Assembly: GCA_037575805.1 (NCBI GenBank)
Contig: JAZHPD010000025.1
Location: 310,001-374,000, forward strand
Origin: Lecanicillium sp. G3
Taxonomy: Eukaryota > Ascomycota > Sordariomycetes > Hypocreales > Cordycipitaceae
Length of the DNA: 64,000 nt
Direction: 5' to 3'
Shown: in pieces, positions 52,133 through 63,394 of the stretch
How the letters are laid out: each line of letters begins with the position of its first letter
Numbering within the stretch: the first letter of the stretch is position 1
Program-made: the position numbers and the translations under genes
The notes under the pieces: model-generated
The model's database searches: none
The model's input: the letters and a program-made list of their open reading frames with translations, nothing else
Told to the model about the DNA's origin: nothing

Positions 52133-54181
52133 ATGGACTCCGACCGCCGCGACTTGCTCCACGAGGAGGAGCGCGCCCGTACGTTCCACTCCTTCCAGAG
52201 CTGCCTCCCTGGACCTTTGCGATATCAAGAATCCTGACTGACTCTCGCGAGCAGTGGTCCCCTCGCATATCAGAGACCGACTGACATCTGCCATCCCGGC
52301 TTCCGACGTGACCAAAGTCTGTCTGCGTCTTCGCCACCTTGTTCAAGAATGCGTCCCCTGTGAGATGGAGGAAGCCCGTGTCACGACCCCCCATAGCAAA
52401 ATCATCACACCGCAAGTCGTCCAGGCCGCCAAGGAAGCCGGCGGCGAATCTCACAGATCTTGTGTTGTACGTACATCTGCTGCATGAATCGGGCTCTGAC
52501 TGACCCAAGTACAGGTATATGCCTTGCTCGTGAACCAGAGGTGGTTTCAGCGTGAAGCTGTCGCTGAGCTCTGGGATTCTGGGCTGCATAACTTGCGCGC
52601 CGTGGCCTGCGGTGTCATCGCAAAAGCATTGTATGAAAGCCTGTATGACTAATACCCGATACTCGCTAATTGATGTAGAATCGAGGGAGAAGACGACCAT
52701 GGCCATCTCCTCCATGCCATTTTGCTTCGCCGCTATTCTTACCTGGCTAATGGTACCCCGACAATGCCTGTCAATGTCATCGAAAAGGCAGTTGACCTGC
52801 ACTCTGTCCGTGTCATTGGCTCTTCTGGATACCAAAAGTGCATCAACTACCTGTGGAGCGGGTGGCTGGTTCAGGACGAAAACGACCCTTCAGTCTTTGT
52901 CGACTACAAAAACAGGGACAATCCCAATTTCTTTGTTCACATGGACCCTGACAGGATGAGAGCACCTCGGTACCAGAATGCTGCACAGCTCTTGTTCTCC
53001 ATCATCTATCTCGCCTTGTATACTGCTGCCATCAACTCCATCAATCCCCACGGAGTATTTGACGGTGCCGAGGTGGCCCTCTACGTCTTTACGCTTGGCT
53101 TTGTATGCGACGAAATTGTCAAATTTTACAAAGCCGGGTACCAAATTCTGGGCTTCTGGAACGCCTTCAATGGTCTACTTTACTTGTTCCTGACAATCTC
53201 TCTTGCTTTCAAGATTGCCGGACTTATGCACAGCACCGAATCTGATAACAGAGAGCACTACACCACACTCAGCTACAACTTGCTGGCCTTTATTGCCCCC
53301 ATGTTCTGGTCTCGCCTGCTGCTTTACCTTGATAGCTTCCGCTTCTTCGGAGCTATGCTTGTTGTTCTCAAGGTCATGATGAAAGAGTCTGTGATTTTCT
53401 TTGCTTTGCTCGTCATCATCATCATTGGCTTTATGCAAGCTTTTATTGGCTTGGACATTACTGATAACAATGCCATTGACGACGTGCCCTTTATCGCTGA
53501 ATCAATGCTCAAGGCAATCATGCAAAGTCCCGAGTTTGAAGGGTTCGAAACGTTTGGCCCTCCGTGGGGCATCATTCTTTACTACTGCTTTACTTTTGTT
53601 GTCATGGTACGTGTCGGCATGCCTCCAACTAACTGGCTCTTACTTATTACTTGCAGATTATTCTTCTCAACATCCTTATTGCGCTCTACAACTCGGCGTA
53701 TGAAGACATTTACGAGAACGCAGACGACGAATACTTGGCCCTCTTTGCGCAAAAGACGATGCAGTTTGTTCGCGCGCCAGATGAGAATGTTTACATTGCT
53801 CCGCTCAACCTTGTGGAAATTGCCGTCTCTGGGCTTACAGAGTGGTGGATGCCCAAGCGCATGTACGAAATTATGAACGACTGGATCATGGCTTTTCTGT
53901 ACTCGCCGCTTTTGCTTGTTTCGGCATTTTTAGAGACCAGGATGGCTCACAATATTCGCCAGAATCGCGCTAGAGGCGAAGAAGATGACGATGTGGTGCA
54001 GGAGTGGGAGCAGCTGGCGCACGAAATGGACTTTGAGGCCGAGGGATGGGCCAAGACTTGCAGCTCCGTGCGGCCCAATATTGAAGATGATGCGGCAGTT
54101 TTGGAAGTCAAGAAGCTGCGATCCGAAGTGGCAGAGCTCAAGGTAATGATTTCCAAATTGGCAGAGAATGGAGAGAAGTAA
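52133..54181 (+). CDS. yvc1: YVC1-type TRP vacuolar cation channel (5 exons)
   Basis: Exons 52133-52178, 52255-52466, 52515-52630, 52679-53606, 53657-54181; introns 76, 48, 48 and 50 nt; 608 aa. The first exon codes only 15 residues. The N-terminal cytosolic part (LVPSHIRDRL, VYALLVNQRWF) matches fungal TRP channels. A transmembrane core of about six helices follows (LLFSIIYLALYTAAI through FFALLVIIIIGFMQAFIG), then a pore loop with FGPPWGIILYYCF and the last helix IILLNILIALYNSAYEDIY. The C-terminus has an acidic stretch (GEEDDDVVQEWEQL) and a short coiled coil (VLEVKKLRSEVAELKVMI). In yeast, Yvc1 releases vacuolar Ca2+ on osmotic shock. The same role is inferred here. Confidence 0.9.
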
Positions 54182-54370
54182 GCACATTGAGAAAGTGTTG
54201 GAAAGTTGGTTTGAATGCCCATAAGCTTGTCTTGTGTTCCTTTTACCTGGTATTTACTAGCCTTGCTTCAAAAAATAGTCGCGGGATATGATGTTGCTTA
54301 ATTTGAAACATGCGTTGTCCTGTAATCATTGCTGCTGCAGACTTTGCCGTCGCAAACATGTCCAACTGAA

Positions 54371-55099
54371 TTACTCTGCCTCTTCGGTGGGCGGGAAGAA
54401 TCTCCTACAACAAAAGAGTCAGTCATGGTCAAAATGCCTGTATCGTGATACTCACGGGATAACGGCATTGTACGCATCCACGTCCTTTTGCAGAAACGTC
54501 ACAAAGACAACCTTTTCCAGCGAAGACGCCTCGTTCTCGTCCAAGTACTCCCTCACCGTCCTGCACGCCACCACCGCCGCATCCAGGCTCGGATACCCGT
54601 AGATGCCCGTGCTGATCCCGCTAAACGCCACCGACCTGAGCCCCTTCTCCGCCGCCAGCTCCAGGCTCGCGCGGTAACAGCTCTCCAGCAGCGGCTCGCT
54701 CTCCTCGCCGGAGCTGTAGACCGGGCCCGGCGTGTGAATCACGTACCTCGCCGGCAGCCTGTGCCCCGTTGTGATGCGGGCTTCTCCCGTGGGGCAGCCG
54801 CCGAGCGCGCGGCACTCGGAGAGGAGGCCGGGCCCCGCGGCGGCGTGGATGGCGCCGTCGACGCCGCCGCCGCCGAGGAGCGAGGTCTTGGCCGCGTTGA
54901 CGATGGCGTCGACCTGGAGGGACGTGATGTCCCCGCGGACGAGGGCTGCGCGGGCGTTGGCGGCTGCGGAGGGGGTGGCGAGGGGTGCGAGGCGCGGGGA
55001 GGAGGGGGTGAGGGTGTTGGAGGCGTAGAGGGCTGCGACGGATGGGATCTGGGAGGCGGGGATGGTGCTGGCCATTTTGCGGACTTTTCTGGCGAGCAT
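54371..55099 (-). CDS. Macro-domain ADP-ribose hydrolase (2 exons)
   Basis: Exons (minus) 55099-54456 and 54404-54371 with a 51-nt intron; 225 aa from the first ATG, 217 from the second at 55075. The macro-domain signatures are in order: LVRGDIT, VDAIVNAAK, LLGGGGVDGAIH, GEARITTGHRLPARYVIHTPGP and the phosphate-loop GISTGIYGYP. The family removes ADP-ribose from proteins or hydrolyses O-acetyl-ADP-ribose or ADP-ribose-1''-phosphate. A short N-terminal helix with basic residues could be a weak targeting signal if the first ATG is used. Its 3' end faces that of the channel gene (189 bp apart). Confidence 0.9.
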
Positions 55100-57047
55100 A
55101 AAGGGGAGGGACGTAGGTTGTAGGGGAAGAAAGAGAGAAGCTGCGCGAGATGGGAAGTTCGATATTTGGTGCTCTGTCCGTTTGCCGTCGGGTGTTTTGC
55201 GTCTATAAACACAGTGGAGAGAGGACAGAGGGGTGGTGGTACAGAGAGGCGCGTTGTTGGTTTAAGGGGGTGAGAAAACGATGACGAGGCGGCTAAACCA
55301 TGGCCGGCGCGATGTTGGTCTGGAAGTACGGGCTCTGCTTTTCAGCGTGTTTGTTGGTTTATGTTGTTGTTGCGAACCTTTGAGGGTCCGGCGGCGGCTC
55401 GGCTCGTCTCTCTTTTTTCTTCTGGTGGTGGCAATGCGCCCGCCATTGACGCCTGCCCCGCCAAACCTCGAGATGCACCCCGCATTCGGGCGACAACCAA
55501 CGTCATGATACCGGATTTGAGGGGATTTGAGAATTTACAGTTATCCTTGGAGTAATCTGGATAAAATGATTGTCGTGCATGCCAGTATCTGGTTCAAAGG
55601 GAAGATGCGGGCTGACGCTATCGTACCTGACGCAGCGCGGGCGGGATGCCTTATGGACGGGGCGCTTCTGGCACCATGTGCAGATACCGTGCAAAAGTCT
55701 GATACACCACAGGGACAGAAATATCATCAGCTTAATCCATCACCGTGACTCGAACACATCGTCCCGCTGTCCCTCTCTCTCAGCAAGATTGCGGATTACT
55801 GAGGGCATACACGGAGCACCGCCGACTGGCTCATGGAACACCTGCAGCCGGCGCTACGACGTAAACTTGAACAGTTTATCAACGTCCCGCAAGAAAAAGA
55901 ACAAAAATTCGACGTTATTGTACAATAAATATCATATCAGGTCACTACAGGGAAAAAAAGTATGGCAAATTCGCTGGCATAGAGACCTGCCGCAAGATGA
56001 TTCCGACGGTCAATTGCCGTCCACTCTTGGTGCCGAGGTAGCTGCCAATTCGAGCCAGGCGCGACGATTACGAGCTAAGCCAGTATTCGGCAGGAGTATA
56101 AAGGATCACCACCCTGTGGAAAGGCTGACTCCCGGCAACAATACGCTAGGTTGATTAGCGGCGCTGGTCAGCGGCCCCCGGGCGATGTGCAGATATGTCG
56201 CAGCGAAACGACGAGAGACTGCTGATCTCGTCTCTGATTCAACAGATTCGCGAGCTTGTGGCAGATTGGCGAGCTTGTGAATATCTGTGCGCGATTTGAG
56301 CAGAACATATATAGTCCGGGATACATTCGCACGCAAATAAAGTCTGCAGATGCTCATATCACAGGAATACGGGGACATGTGCCGGGACATACTGAATTTC
56401 TCACTTTCCTAAAGCGGTATATGCTCCTTTGCTTACCGCTAAGTAGATTGCATCGCAACCCGAGCCAGTCGCATAGACACCCTGGCCCTGCGAAATTCCA
56501 CAGATACTGGATACTCGTAGTAATACTGACTTTGTATTTGGAGCGGCCGATAAGTAGACGCTGCCTTTTTGCTAGACTACATAGAAGCGACGATAGAACT
56601 TGTAGCTTCCCCCAACACCTAATCACATGCCCTCTCGCAATTTCGTCAACGATTGGAAAATAGGCACGTCGCTTCATCGCTCGGCCAGCGGCGGTACTTT
56701 TCATCCCAACGGGGGTCTGGTATGTATGGAAGCGGAACTCGGGCACAGCCAGCAGACCTATTGCATGCGACGCTGTCTGAGTCCCTTTACAGAAAATGGC
56801 CGAGCTAGGATGAGGAGGTCCCGTTAGCATATTATATTGCAACGTGGGGTATAGGATACCTTCCCAATAAGGTAAAACGGTACTTACATCGATTGATATA
56901 AGCACTGGCGCGGGGGGCGAGGCTATTGCGAGGCATTGCTATATAAGACATAGAGCTCGGCCGTCGTTCGGTGCCAGTCAGACAACTTCTATACCCGAAT
57001 CCAACAGCAAAGCCCAGATACTTTGATCTCCAAATCTTCAGCTCATT
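55100..57047. other. Intergenic region of 1.9 kb
   Basis: No gene recognised; ORFs are short and dissimilar to known families. The end holds the promoter of the neprosin-like gene, with a TATA box at 56940-56947. Confidence 0.5.
56940..56947 (+). promoter_or_regulatory. TATA box of the neprosin-like gene
   Basis: TATATAAG about 105 bp before the ATG at 57048. Confidence 0.55.
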
Positions 57048-58175
57048 ATGAAGTGGCAAGTTCTGAATGGCCTAGCGGCTTCGCTGCTCGCCAGCTCCGC
57101 CACGGCCAGCTACATCCAGACACATGGGCTGCCTGTCGAAAAGACTGTCACGCTTGAGAACGGCCAAGTCATTGACTGGGTGCGACCAGAGGTACAAGGC
57201 GAGATTGCCACCCCTCCCGCTCCGCTCTCTGGGGTCCACAACTCCAAGAAGCTCGTCGCGAGCCCCTTCAACTCGACCACCCAAGGGCCCGAGGGCACCG
57301 TACCCATTGTCCGCAGCAGCGGCAAGTACCCCAAGAACAAGGTCGCCCCCCCGTATGGCCCCGTCAACAGGCACCGGGCCCGCCAGTACGCCGGGGAACA
57401 CTGGTACTCCTCCACGCGCCAGACGTTGGACTCTCACGGCAGCTCCGCGACGCTGAGCATGTTCAAGGCCTACGTCGCCCGCAGCGACGACTTCTCGCTG
57501 ATGCAGACCGCCGTCGCGCGCGAGCGCGTGCCCAGCGTCGGCATCCAGACGCTCGAGGCCGGCTGGATCAACTTCCCGCAGCAGGTCGCGCGCCCGCACC
57601 TCTTCACCTTCTTCACCACCAACAACTACGGCGGCTACGGCGACAACGTCAGCGGCTGGAACACAGAGTACGGCGGCTGGGTGCAGGTCGACAGCACCAC
57701 CTACCCGGGCATGGAGATGGGCCCGCTGTCCGTCGTCGGCGGCGAGCAGCACGACCTCTCCGTCCGCTACCAGCTCGAGAAGGGCAACTGGTGGCTCGCC
57801 GTCGGCGACAAGTGGATCGGCTACTACCCGGGCAACATGTACGTGACGCACGGCAACGGCGTCGAGTCGACGCTCGCCGGCCATGCCGACGCCGTCAGCT
57901 GGTACGGCGAGATTTACCAGTCCGAGGGCCCCCTGACGACCACGGACATGGGCAGCGGGCACTTTGCCAGCGACGGCAAGGGCAGGGCCGCCTACATCCG
58001 CAACATCCAGATCACTGGCACGGATGACCAGGAATATGTGTATGATGGCAGTCGTGGAGTACAAGTCAGCGACCCGAAGCGCTACACCATCGACACGCAC
58101 TTCAACTCTGGCGACAGCTGGGGTAGCTACTTTTTCCTGGGCGGCCCTGGTGCCGGTGGCGTTATTGGAGGTTGA
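57048..58175 (+). CDS. Secreted neprosin-family (DUF239) protein
   Basis: Intronless, 375 aa. A signal peptide (MKWQVLNGLAASLLASSATA) is followed by a pro-region (21 to about 115) that includes NGQVIDWVRPE, as in the neprosin activation peptide. The neprosin domain follows (about 125-375): SIGIQTLEAGW-type segment with Glu170, repeated aromatic-rich strands (YGGWVQVD, GNWWLAVGDKWIGYYP), and WYGEIYQ with Glu288. Glu170 and Glu288 occupy the places of the two catalytic glutamates of plant neprosin, a glutamic prolyl endopeptidase. Secretion and peptidase activity are inferred. An equivalent enzyme has been described in plants; fungal homologues are mostly uncharacterised. Confidence 0.8.
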   Translation: MKWQVLNGLAASLLASSATASYIQTHGLPVEKTVTLENGQVIDWVRPEVQGEIATPPAPLSGVHNSKKLVASPFNSTTQGPEGTVPIVRSSGKYPKNKVAPPYGPVNRHRARQYAGEHWYSSTRQTLDSHGSSATLSMFKAYVARSDDFSLMQTAVARERVPSVGIQTLEAGWINFPQQVARPHLFTFFTTNNYGGYGDNVSGWNTEYGGWVQVDSTTYPGMEMGPLSVVGGEQHDLSVRYQLEKGNWWLAVGDKWIGYYPGNMYVTHGNGVESTLAGHADAVSWYGEIYQSEGPLTTTDMGSGHFASDGKGRAAYIRNIQITGTDDQEYVYDGSRGVQVSDPKRYTIDTHFNSGDSWGSYFFLGGPGAGGVIGG

Positions 58176-58491
58176 TAGTCAAGTACTCGATCGTACATAT
58201 GGCATACTCGGAGAGTTTCTGCCAGTTCACATATTGTATATATGTTCAAATTACATAGCGCTACTCCGTAAAAAAAACCAGTTTTATCAGTCATGTCCCT
58301 AGTACTTATGTTTCTTGCGGCCGGGCAGTGTGGCGTCGGATGAGGTGTCACACCACCGATAATCTGACTTGAGATTTAGGCGCTTCCCTCCGAGATCTTT
58401 TGCAGGCAATATATAAAAATTAAACAACACCAACTTTTTACATCGAAGAAAGAAGCACTACAAACGACACACAAGCCGCGTCCTAGCCGAA
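58176..58491. other. Short intergenic region
   Basis: 316 bp between the neprosin-like gene and the chimeric pseudogene. A TATATAAA near 58410 lies about 80 bp before the ATG at 58492, so the remnant may still be transcribed. Confidence 0.4.
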
Positions 58492-59698
58492 ATGGGGCAA
58501 CCCGTAACAAAACCGCGGCCGCTATTCATCTACGGCACGCTACGCGCCAAACCACTTCTTGCGTGGGCTCTTACTGGCGACTCGACCCGAGTCCAAGAAG
58601 TCGGCCACATGACCACACCCGCCAAAATAACCGGCAAGCACAGCGACTACCCCGTCGCAATCAAGAGCGTAGACGAGGCGGCGATAATGCATTTGACGTA
58701 TTCAACGAAGGAGTTGCTAGAGCTTTTGACTTGGTGAATAAGGCGGCAGAAGGGTATGTTTCCTCGCCCTTATTCGCCGTGTCTCAATCTAGTCTCCGAT
58801 TACTCGATATACCTCGCAGCTAACAAGGCATAGCGATACTACCTACGTTTCCGCTGACAAGACCTTGGAGGACAACCTACAGGGGATGGCGCAGATTTTA
58901 CTGGAGGGTATGACGGCTTTAGTGAACGCGACGTTTGATGGATCGGACGAGTCCATCAACAACCTCTATGGGTTAATCGACATAGGAAAGATACTCTCAG
59001 CGACGCCACCAAACGACGGCTACCTCGATGCGGTACAACAGATCTCACACGCACTGTATGCGCAGCTGATCCTTGCAGCGTAGGCATACAACTCGGGCTC
59101 CAACGAGGGTAACGGCGTGGTCATTGTTTCGACCAAGCACGATTGCAAGGAAGGCGACTCGTGCCCGTCGCGCGACCGGGCTTTCCCCAGTTCCACGGGC
59201 CTCACAAACTACCCATCAAGCAAAAATACATGCCACTGCTACAAAGGTAAGTGGCATCGGCTTGTGCAGATGTGGGGAGAAGCGAAGCATGGCACAAGTA
59301 CCCCTGGCGGCACCATTCCCACGCCGGGTGAGGATCGCACCGATTTCAGCGTCCCTGAGGGCGTTCAGAATCTGCATCACTATAATTTCACCTTGGAGGA
59401 TTTTATTGTCGGGTGAGCAGGAACCATGCCGGAAAAGGCTGAAGGCGGCGCGCGGGCAAATGGCACACTTACTAATACATTCGTCTGTAGATCGCTGAAT
59501 ACGTGGGAAGCGAATGGAAAGAAAAATGGCTTCAAATTCGGGTCCGACAGAAAGGCAGACTTGCTCAACATTGCGGCGCACAACAAGCGCGCACCTGGAA
59601 TCTTGACAATCCCTCTTTGCGACATTAATGAGGCATATGACGGCTGGGCGAACCATTTGGGAGATGGGAAGCTGGATCACTTTCCTTGCCGCAACTGA
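58492..59698 (+). pseudogene. Chimeric remnant: GGCT/AIG2-like start joined to class V chitinase C-terminus
   Basis: An ATG at 58492 opens 60-odd residues of a gamma-glutamylcyclotransferase/AIG2-like protein (PLFIYGTLR, PAKITGKHSDYP). Near 58675 the homology switches, in another frame, to GGDNAFDVFNEG, the start of the C-terminal region of killer-toxin-like (subgroup C) class V chitinases. From there an exon chain can be followed: about 58675-58753, an intron, 58834-59412, an intron, then 59491-59698. Both introns keep GT-AG and frame. One in-frame TAG at 59081-59083 breaks the second exon. The part after it keeps VSTKHDC, SSKNTCHC, PGEDRTDFSVP and NLHHYNFTLEDFIVG, ending in APGILTIPLCDINEAYDGW. 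The GH18 catalytic and LysM parts are absent. A non-functional fragment is the best reading. Confidence 0.7.
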
Positions 59699-61981
59699 GT
59701 ATGATCTGTGAAGACTTAGATCTCAGATGGAGCTTTCGTCATTTTTAGTTCTTTACTGATTTACTCTTCTATTCTGAATGACAGCTGACGCCTGAAGCTC
59801 CATGCCCAAGTTGCAAGCGCGATGTGCAAGTGACTGATGGTAGGCTACCCGGTATATCATTTTATACACGATAATTTGTCAGTATCGCAGCGAAAGCCGG
59901 TATAGCGGTGATGATAATGTAGGTCGTCGTGATTTTGAGACGCGATTGATCCCCAGCACCTCCACGCTGTTTTTTGCGCATAGACGAGAGAGCTATCGTG
60001 TTGACATTAGCTTGTGTGGCCATATTGTATCACACACATGATAGCTCGCAGACACCATTATTTAGACAGGCCCAAAAAAAGCCAAGACAAACCATCCAGT
60101 GCAAATGGCTTATGCCAGCTTGCTACTGATAGTCAGATAGTCGGACCGTCCTCTGGAGATCAGCCAGACTAGTTTTACGGCTACACAATTTCAATAGTCC
60201 GCTGTGATGGTAAGATTACAGGTGGCTCAAACCTTGTGATGTGTCGCCGGCGGCCTGCCTGGTTCGGAATAGAGTCCTCTAGTGCGTCTCGCCTGCCCCT
60301 GCAGTAGCGCTCGGGGACGTAATACCAAGTATAAGAAGGATTGGGCTCATCGGCGGCTTCTTCAATGGGGGTAGATTCAACACTGCAGCGCGAAGACAAG
60401 TTCGAGGGCGAGAAGAGCATCAGAGAGAGAAAAGAGAAAAGAAGCTTATAAAAGAAAAACCGTCCCCCTGCAAACTGCGACCAGGAAATGTCAAGAGATG
60501 GCACCCTCTGATAGAACTGTTACATTCAACCGCGATCAGCTATCCCACCACATGCCATTGACGCCACGTAGATAATAAGCCCTTCTTGTGCCGTGTCCTC
60601 GTGGCCGAATCGCCCTGCAATTACCCCACAACATTTACCTGCTCTCTCCCCGTTTTGGAAGGTTCGATATGCACGCCTATGCACGCCTCACAAAGCTCGC
60701 CCGATCATGTTCCCTTTTCAAACACAATCTCACCGCTCGACTGGGTAACGTTACCTTTTTCGGTCGGATTTGGCTTTTAATTGAAGAGGCAAAAAAAAAA
60801 AAAAGAGCGCACGCATTGCATCTCATCAGCCTCATCCGGACAATGGTCATCTGTGACACCCGACCTACATGCATTGGAGAAGCGATATCCGCAACACTAG
60901 TAACGACGCAGAGGGTGGGAGGGGATGGGGACGAACTTCTTTTCTACATGTCGCAATGCGGTTCATGCAGCCTGGTTGGGCGCACCCCCCATGCAGCTGA
61001 CTTCCTTTCCCGGGCCGGGAACTAGTCTCACCAATCCATCATGTTGCACAGCGTCGGAGATGGCACCTTTCAAGGTTGCAGAAGACCAGATGGGTCTCAT
61101 TCTTGAGAATCGTTCGAGGGTCGAAAAAGCGAAGCTGACTGGAATCACACAGTTCTCCCTTGGTGAGCCGCCAATGCAGGCACATGCCGGCAGTTTTCTC
61201 CACCGCTGTCAGCACCAAGTCGCGTCCCGACAAGCACAGGCACAAATCCTCCACCAGCCAATCGTGGCTTTCTTCGAACCCCCTGGTATTCAGTCTTTCG
61301 GGGCAATGAATTGGCCTTATTGAGGCTCTTTCGAGGCGAAGGCAGTCAGCAGGCGATAAGCAAAAGTACAAAGAGATGTGCTCCGTGAATCATGCCCGGT
61401 CATTAGCAAGCTGATCTTTACGCATGTCTCACATCTGACAGCACTCCTCGACATCACACATCCCCGAGCCGAAGGTCGCAGCAGCTGCCCGGTTTCGACG
61501 ATTCGAAGCCCACCGCTCCACAGCAATATAGTTAGTGTGGTAGTATTTCTCCAACATAATCATCCGTAATGCACCCCGCAGGAGGCTCTCAGCGACCACG
61601 CGATGAGCGAGCCGTGAGCGTTCCAGCTAGTACGCGTCCTTTGTAACAACACTAAGGCCCAGCCGCGCCCACCAGTCGAGCCACCAATGATCAATATCAG
61701 GCAGCGGTGGCAGCGGTACACATGGCTCAAATTGGATTACCCCGAGCATGTTTTTCGCCGTCGTTCAACGTCACATAGGCAAAGTGTACCGAAATTAGCG
61801 GAGAGCGGCCCGCCCGACGTTGTATGGGCCGTCGTCATCCATCAACAAGCACCGGCATGCTGTTGTCTGGGCCGGATATATATAGCTTGAAAGCCGTCCC
61901 GGTTTGGATAGCTGTTCTCTTGTGTTTCTGTAGCTACTTCTTCATCACACTATAGTCTACGACCTGTGGAATATCTCCAAG
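59699..61981. other. Intergenic region of 2.3 kb upstream of the GH18 chitinase
   Basis: Several ORFs of about 65-145 codons exist on both strands but none shows a family, a signal peptide with a core, or a splice chain. A poly-A run lies at 60790-60803. The chitinase TATA box is at the end. Confidence 0.45.
61876..61884 (+). promoter_or_regulatory. TATA box of the GH18 chitinase
   Basis: ATATATATA about 100 bp before the ATG at 61982. Confidence 0.55.
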
Positions 61982-63394
61982 ATGCCTTCGTCAGTAACTA
62001 TGGCCTCAATGGCCAGCTTGCTCGCCATGCTGCCTGTTGCCATGGCTGGGTTCACTCCCGGCTCGAACAATAACATTGCCGTTTACTGGGGTAGGCAACA
62101 ACATATCACAAAGTTGACGACAGAATACTGACATTTGGTACAGGACAAAACTCCTACGGCCAGGGCAAGGGTCCTCTCGCCCAGCAGCGTCTTAGCTACT
62201 ACTGCGATAGTGAGTAGAGCCGGCTTTTAGGCAAATGGAAGAACTATGCTAACTGTGTTGATAGACACTGACTTGAACGTATGTCTGTATTGGCACCGTT
62301 GATTGACCGTTGCTAACCTAAATCAGATCATTCCTATTGCTTTCATGAACGGTATCTCGCCTCCCATCACCAACTTTGCCAACGCTGGCGACAACTGCAC
62401 CTCCTTCCCCGACAACAAGAACGTCCTGGACTGCCCTCAAATTGAGTAAGTCTCCCAACTTGACAATTTGTTGTAGCTAAGATGCTAACTCCAGACCAGG
62501 GAGGATATCAAGAGTTGCCAGGGCAAGGGAAAGACAATCATCCTCTCTCTTGGCGGCGCCACCTACAGCCAGGGCGGCTGGTCCAGCGCCGCCGCCGCCG
62601 AAAAGTCAGCCCAGATGGTCTGGGACATGTTCGGCCCCGTGCAGTCCGGCAAGCAAGTCGACCGCCCCTTTGGAAGCTCCGTCGTCGACGGCTTCGACTT
62701 TGACTTTGAGAGCAGCGCCAACAACCTCCCCGCCTTTGGCGCCAAGCTGCGCAGCCTCATGGACGGCGCCGGCGGCAAGAAGTTCTACCTCACCGCCGCG
62801 CCCCAGTGCGTCTTCCCCGACGCCGCCGTCGGCAAGGCCCTCGACGCCGTGGCCTTTGACTTCGTCATGATCCAGTTCTACAACAACTGGTGCGGCGTGT
62901 CCAACTTCAAGGAGGGCGGCGGCGACCAGAACGCCTTCAACTTTGACGTCTGGCACAACTGGGCCAAGGGCAGCAAGAACCCCAACGTCAAGCTGCTGCT
63001 CGGCATCCCCGCTGCCCGCGGCGCCGGTGGCGGTTACACGGAAGGCTCCAAGCTCAAGGCGGCAATCAACTACTCGCAGCGGTATTCGAGCTTCGGCGGC
63101 GTCATGCTCTGGGACATGTCGCAGCTCTACTCCAACGACGGCTTCCTGAAGGAGATTGTCGCGGATATTTCCGGCGGCCCTCCCGCAACCACCTCTCCTC
63201 CCGGCACGACTTCCACTCCTCCCGGCACCTCGCCTACTAGCTCGCCTCCTACCAGCACATCGCCCAACCCTCCCACCACAACCGGCCTGGACCAGTACGC
63301 CCAGTGTGGCGGAAAGGGCTACAACGGCCCGACTGTGTGCAAAGCTCCTTACACGTGCGTGAAGCAGAGTGAGTGGTGGTCTTCTTGCAAATAG
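61982..63394 (+). CDS. Secreted GH18 chitinase with C-terminal CBM1 (5 exons)
   Basis: Exons 61982-62090, 62144-62209, 62265-62278, 62327-62445, 62500-63394; introns 53, 55, 48 and 54 nt; 400 aa. The third exon is only 14 nt (codes about NTDLN). Signal peptide to about residue 22, ending VAMAG. The GH18 barrel starts NNNIAVYWGQNSYG, with SLGGATYS and the catalytic D-x-x-D-x-D-x-E motif as DGFDFDFE (Asp166 to Glu173). MIQFYNNWCG and GGVMLWDMSQLY close the barrel. A Pro/Thr/Ser linker (about 327-364) leads to a CBM1 (YAQCGGKGYNGPTVCKAPYTC...WWSSCK). It hydrolyses chitin outside the cell. The small class III/subgroup A-like chitinases with a cellulose- or chitin-binding CBM1 are typical of mycoparasitic and insect-pathogenic Hypocreales. 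Confidence 0.93.

Noticed and set aside
57072..58100. 342-codon minus-strand ORF inside the neprosin-like gene
   Set aside because: Antisense shadow; the plus strand has a signal peptide, TATA box and family motifs.
61039..61371. 110-codon minus-strand ORF
   Set aside because: No family, signal peptide or splice support; likely chance.
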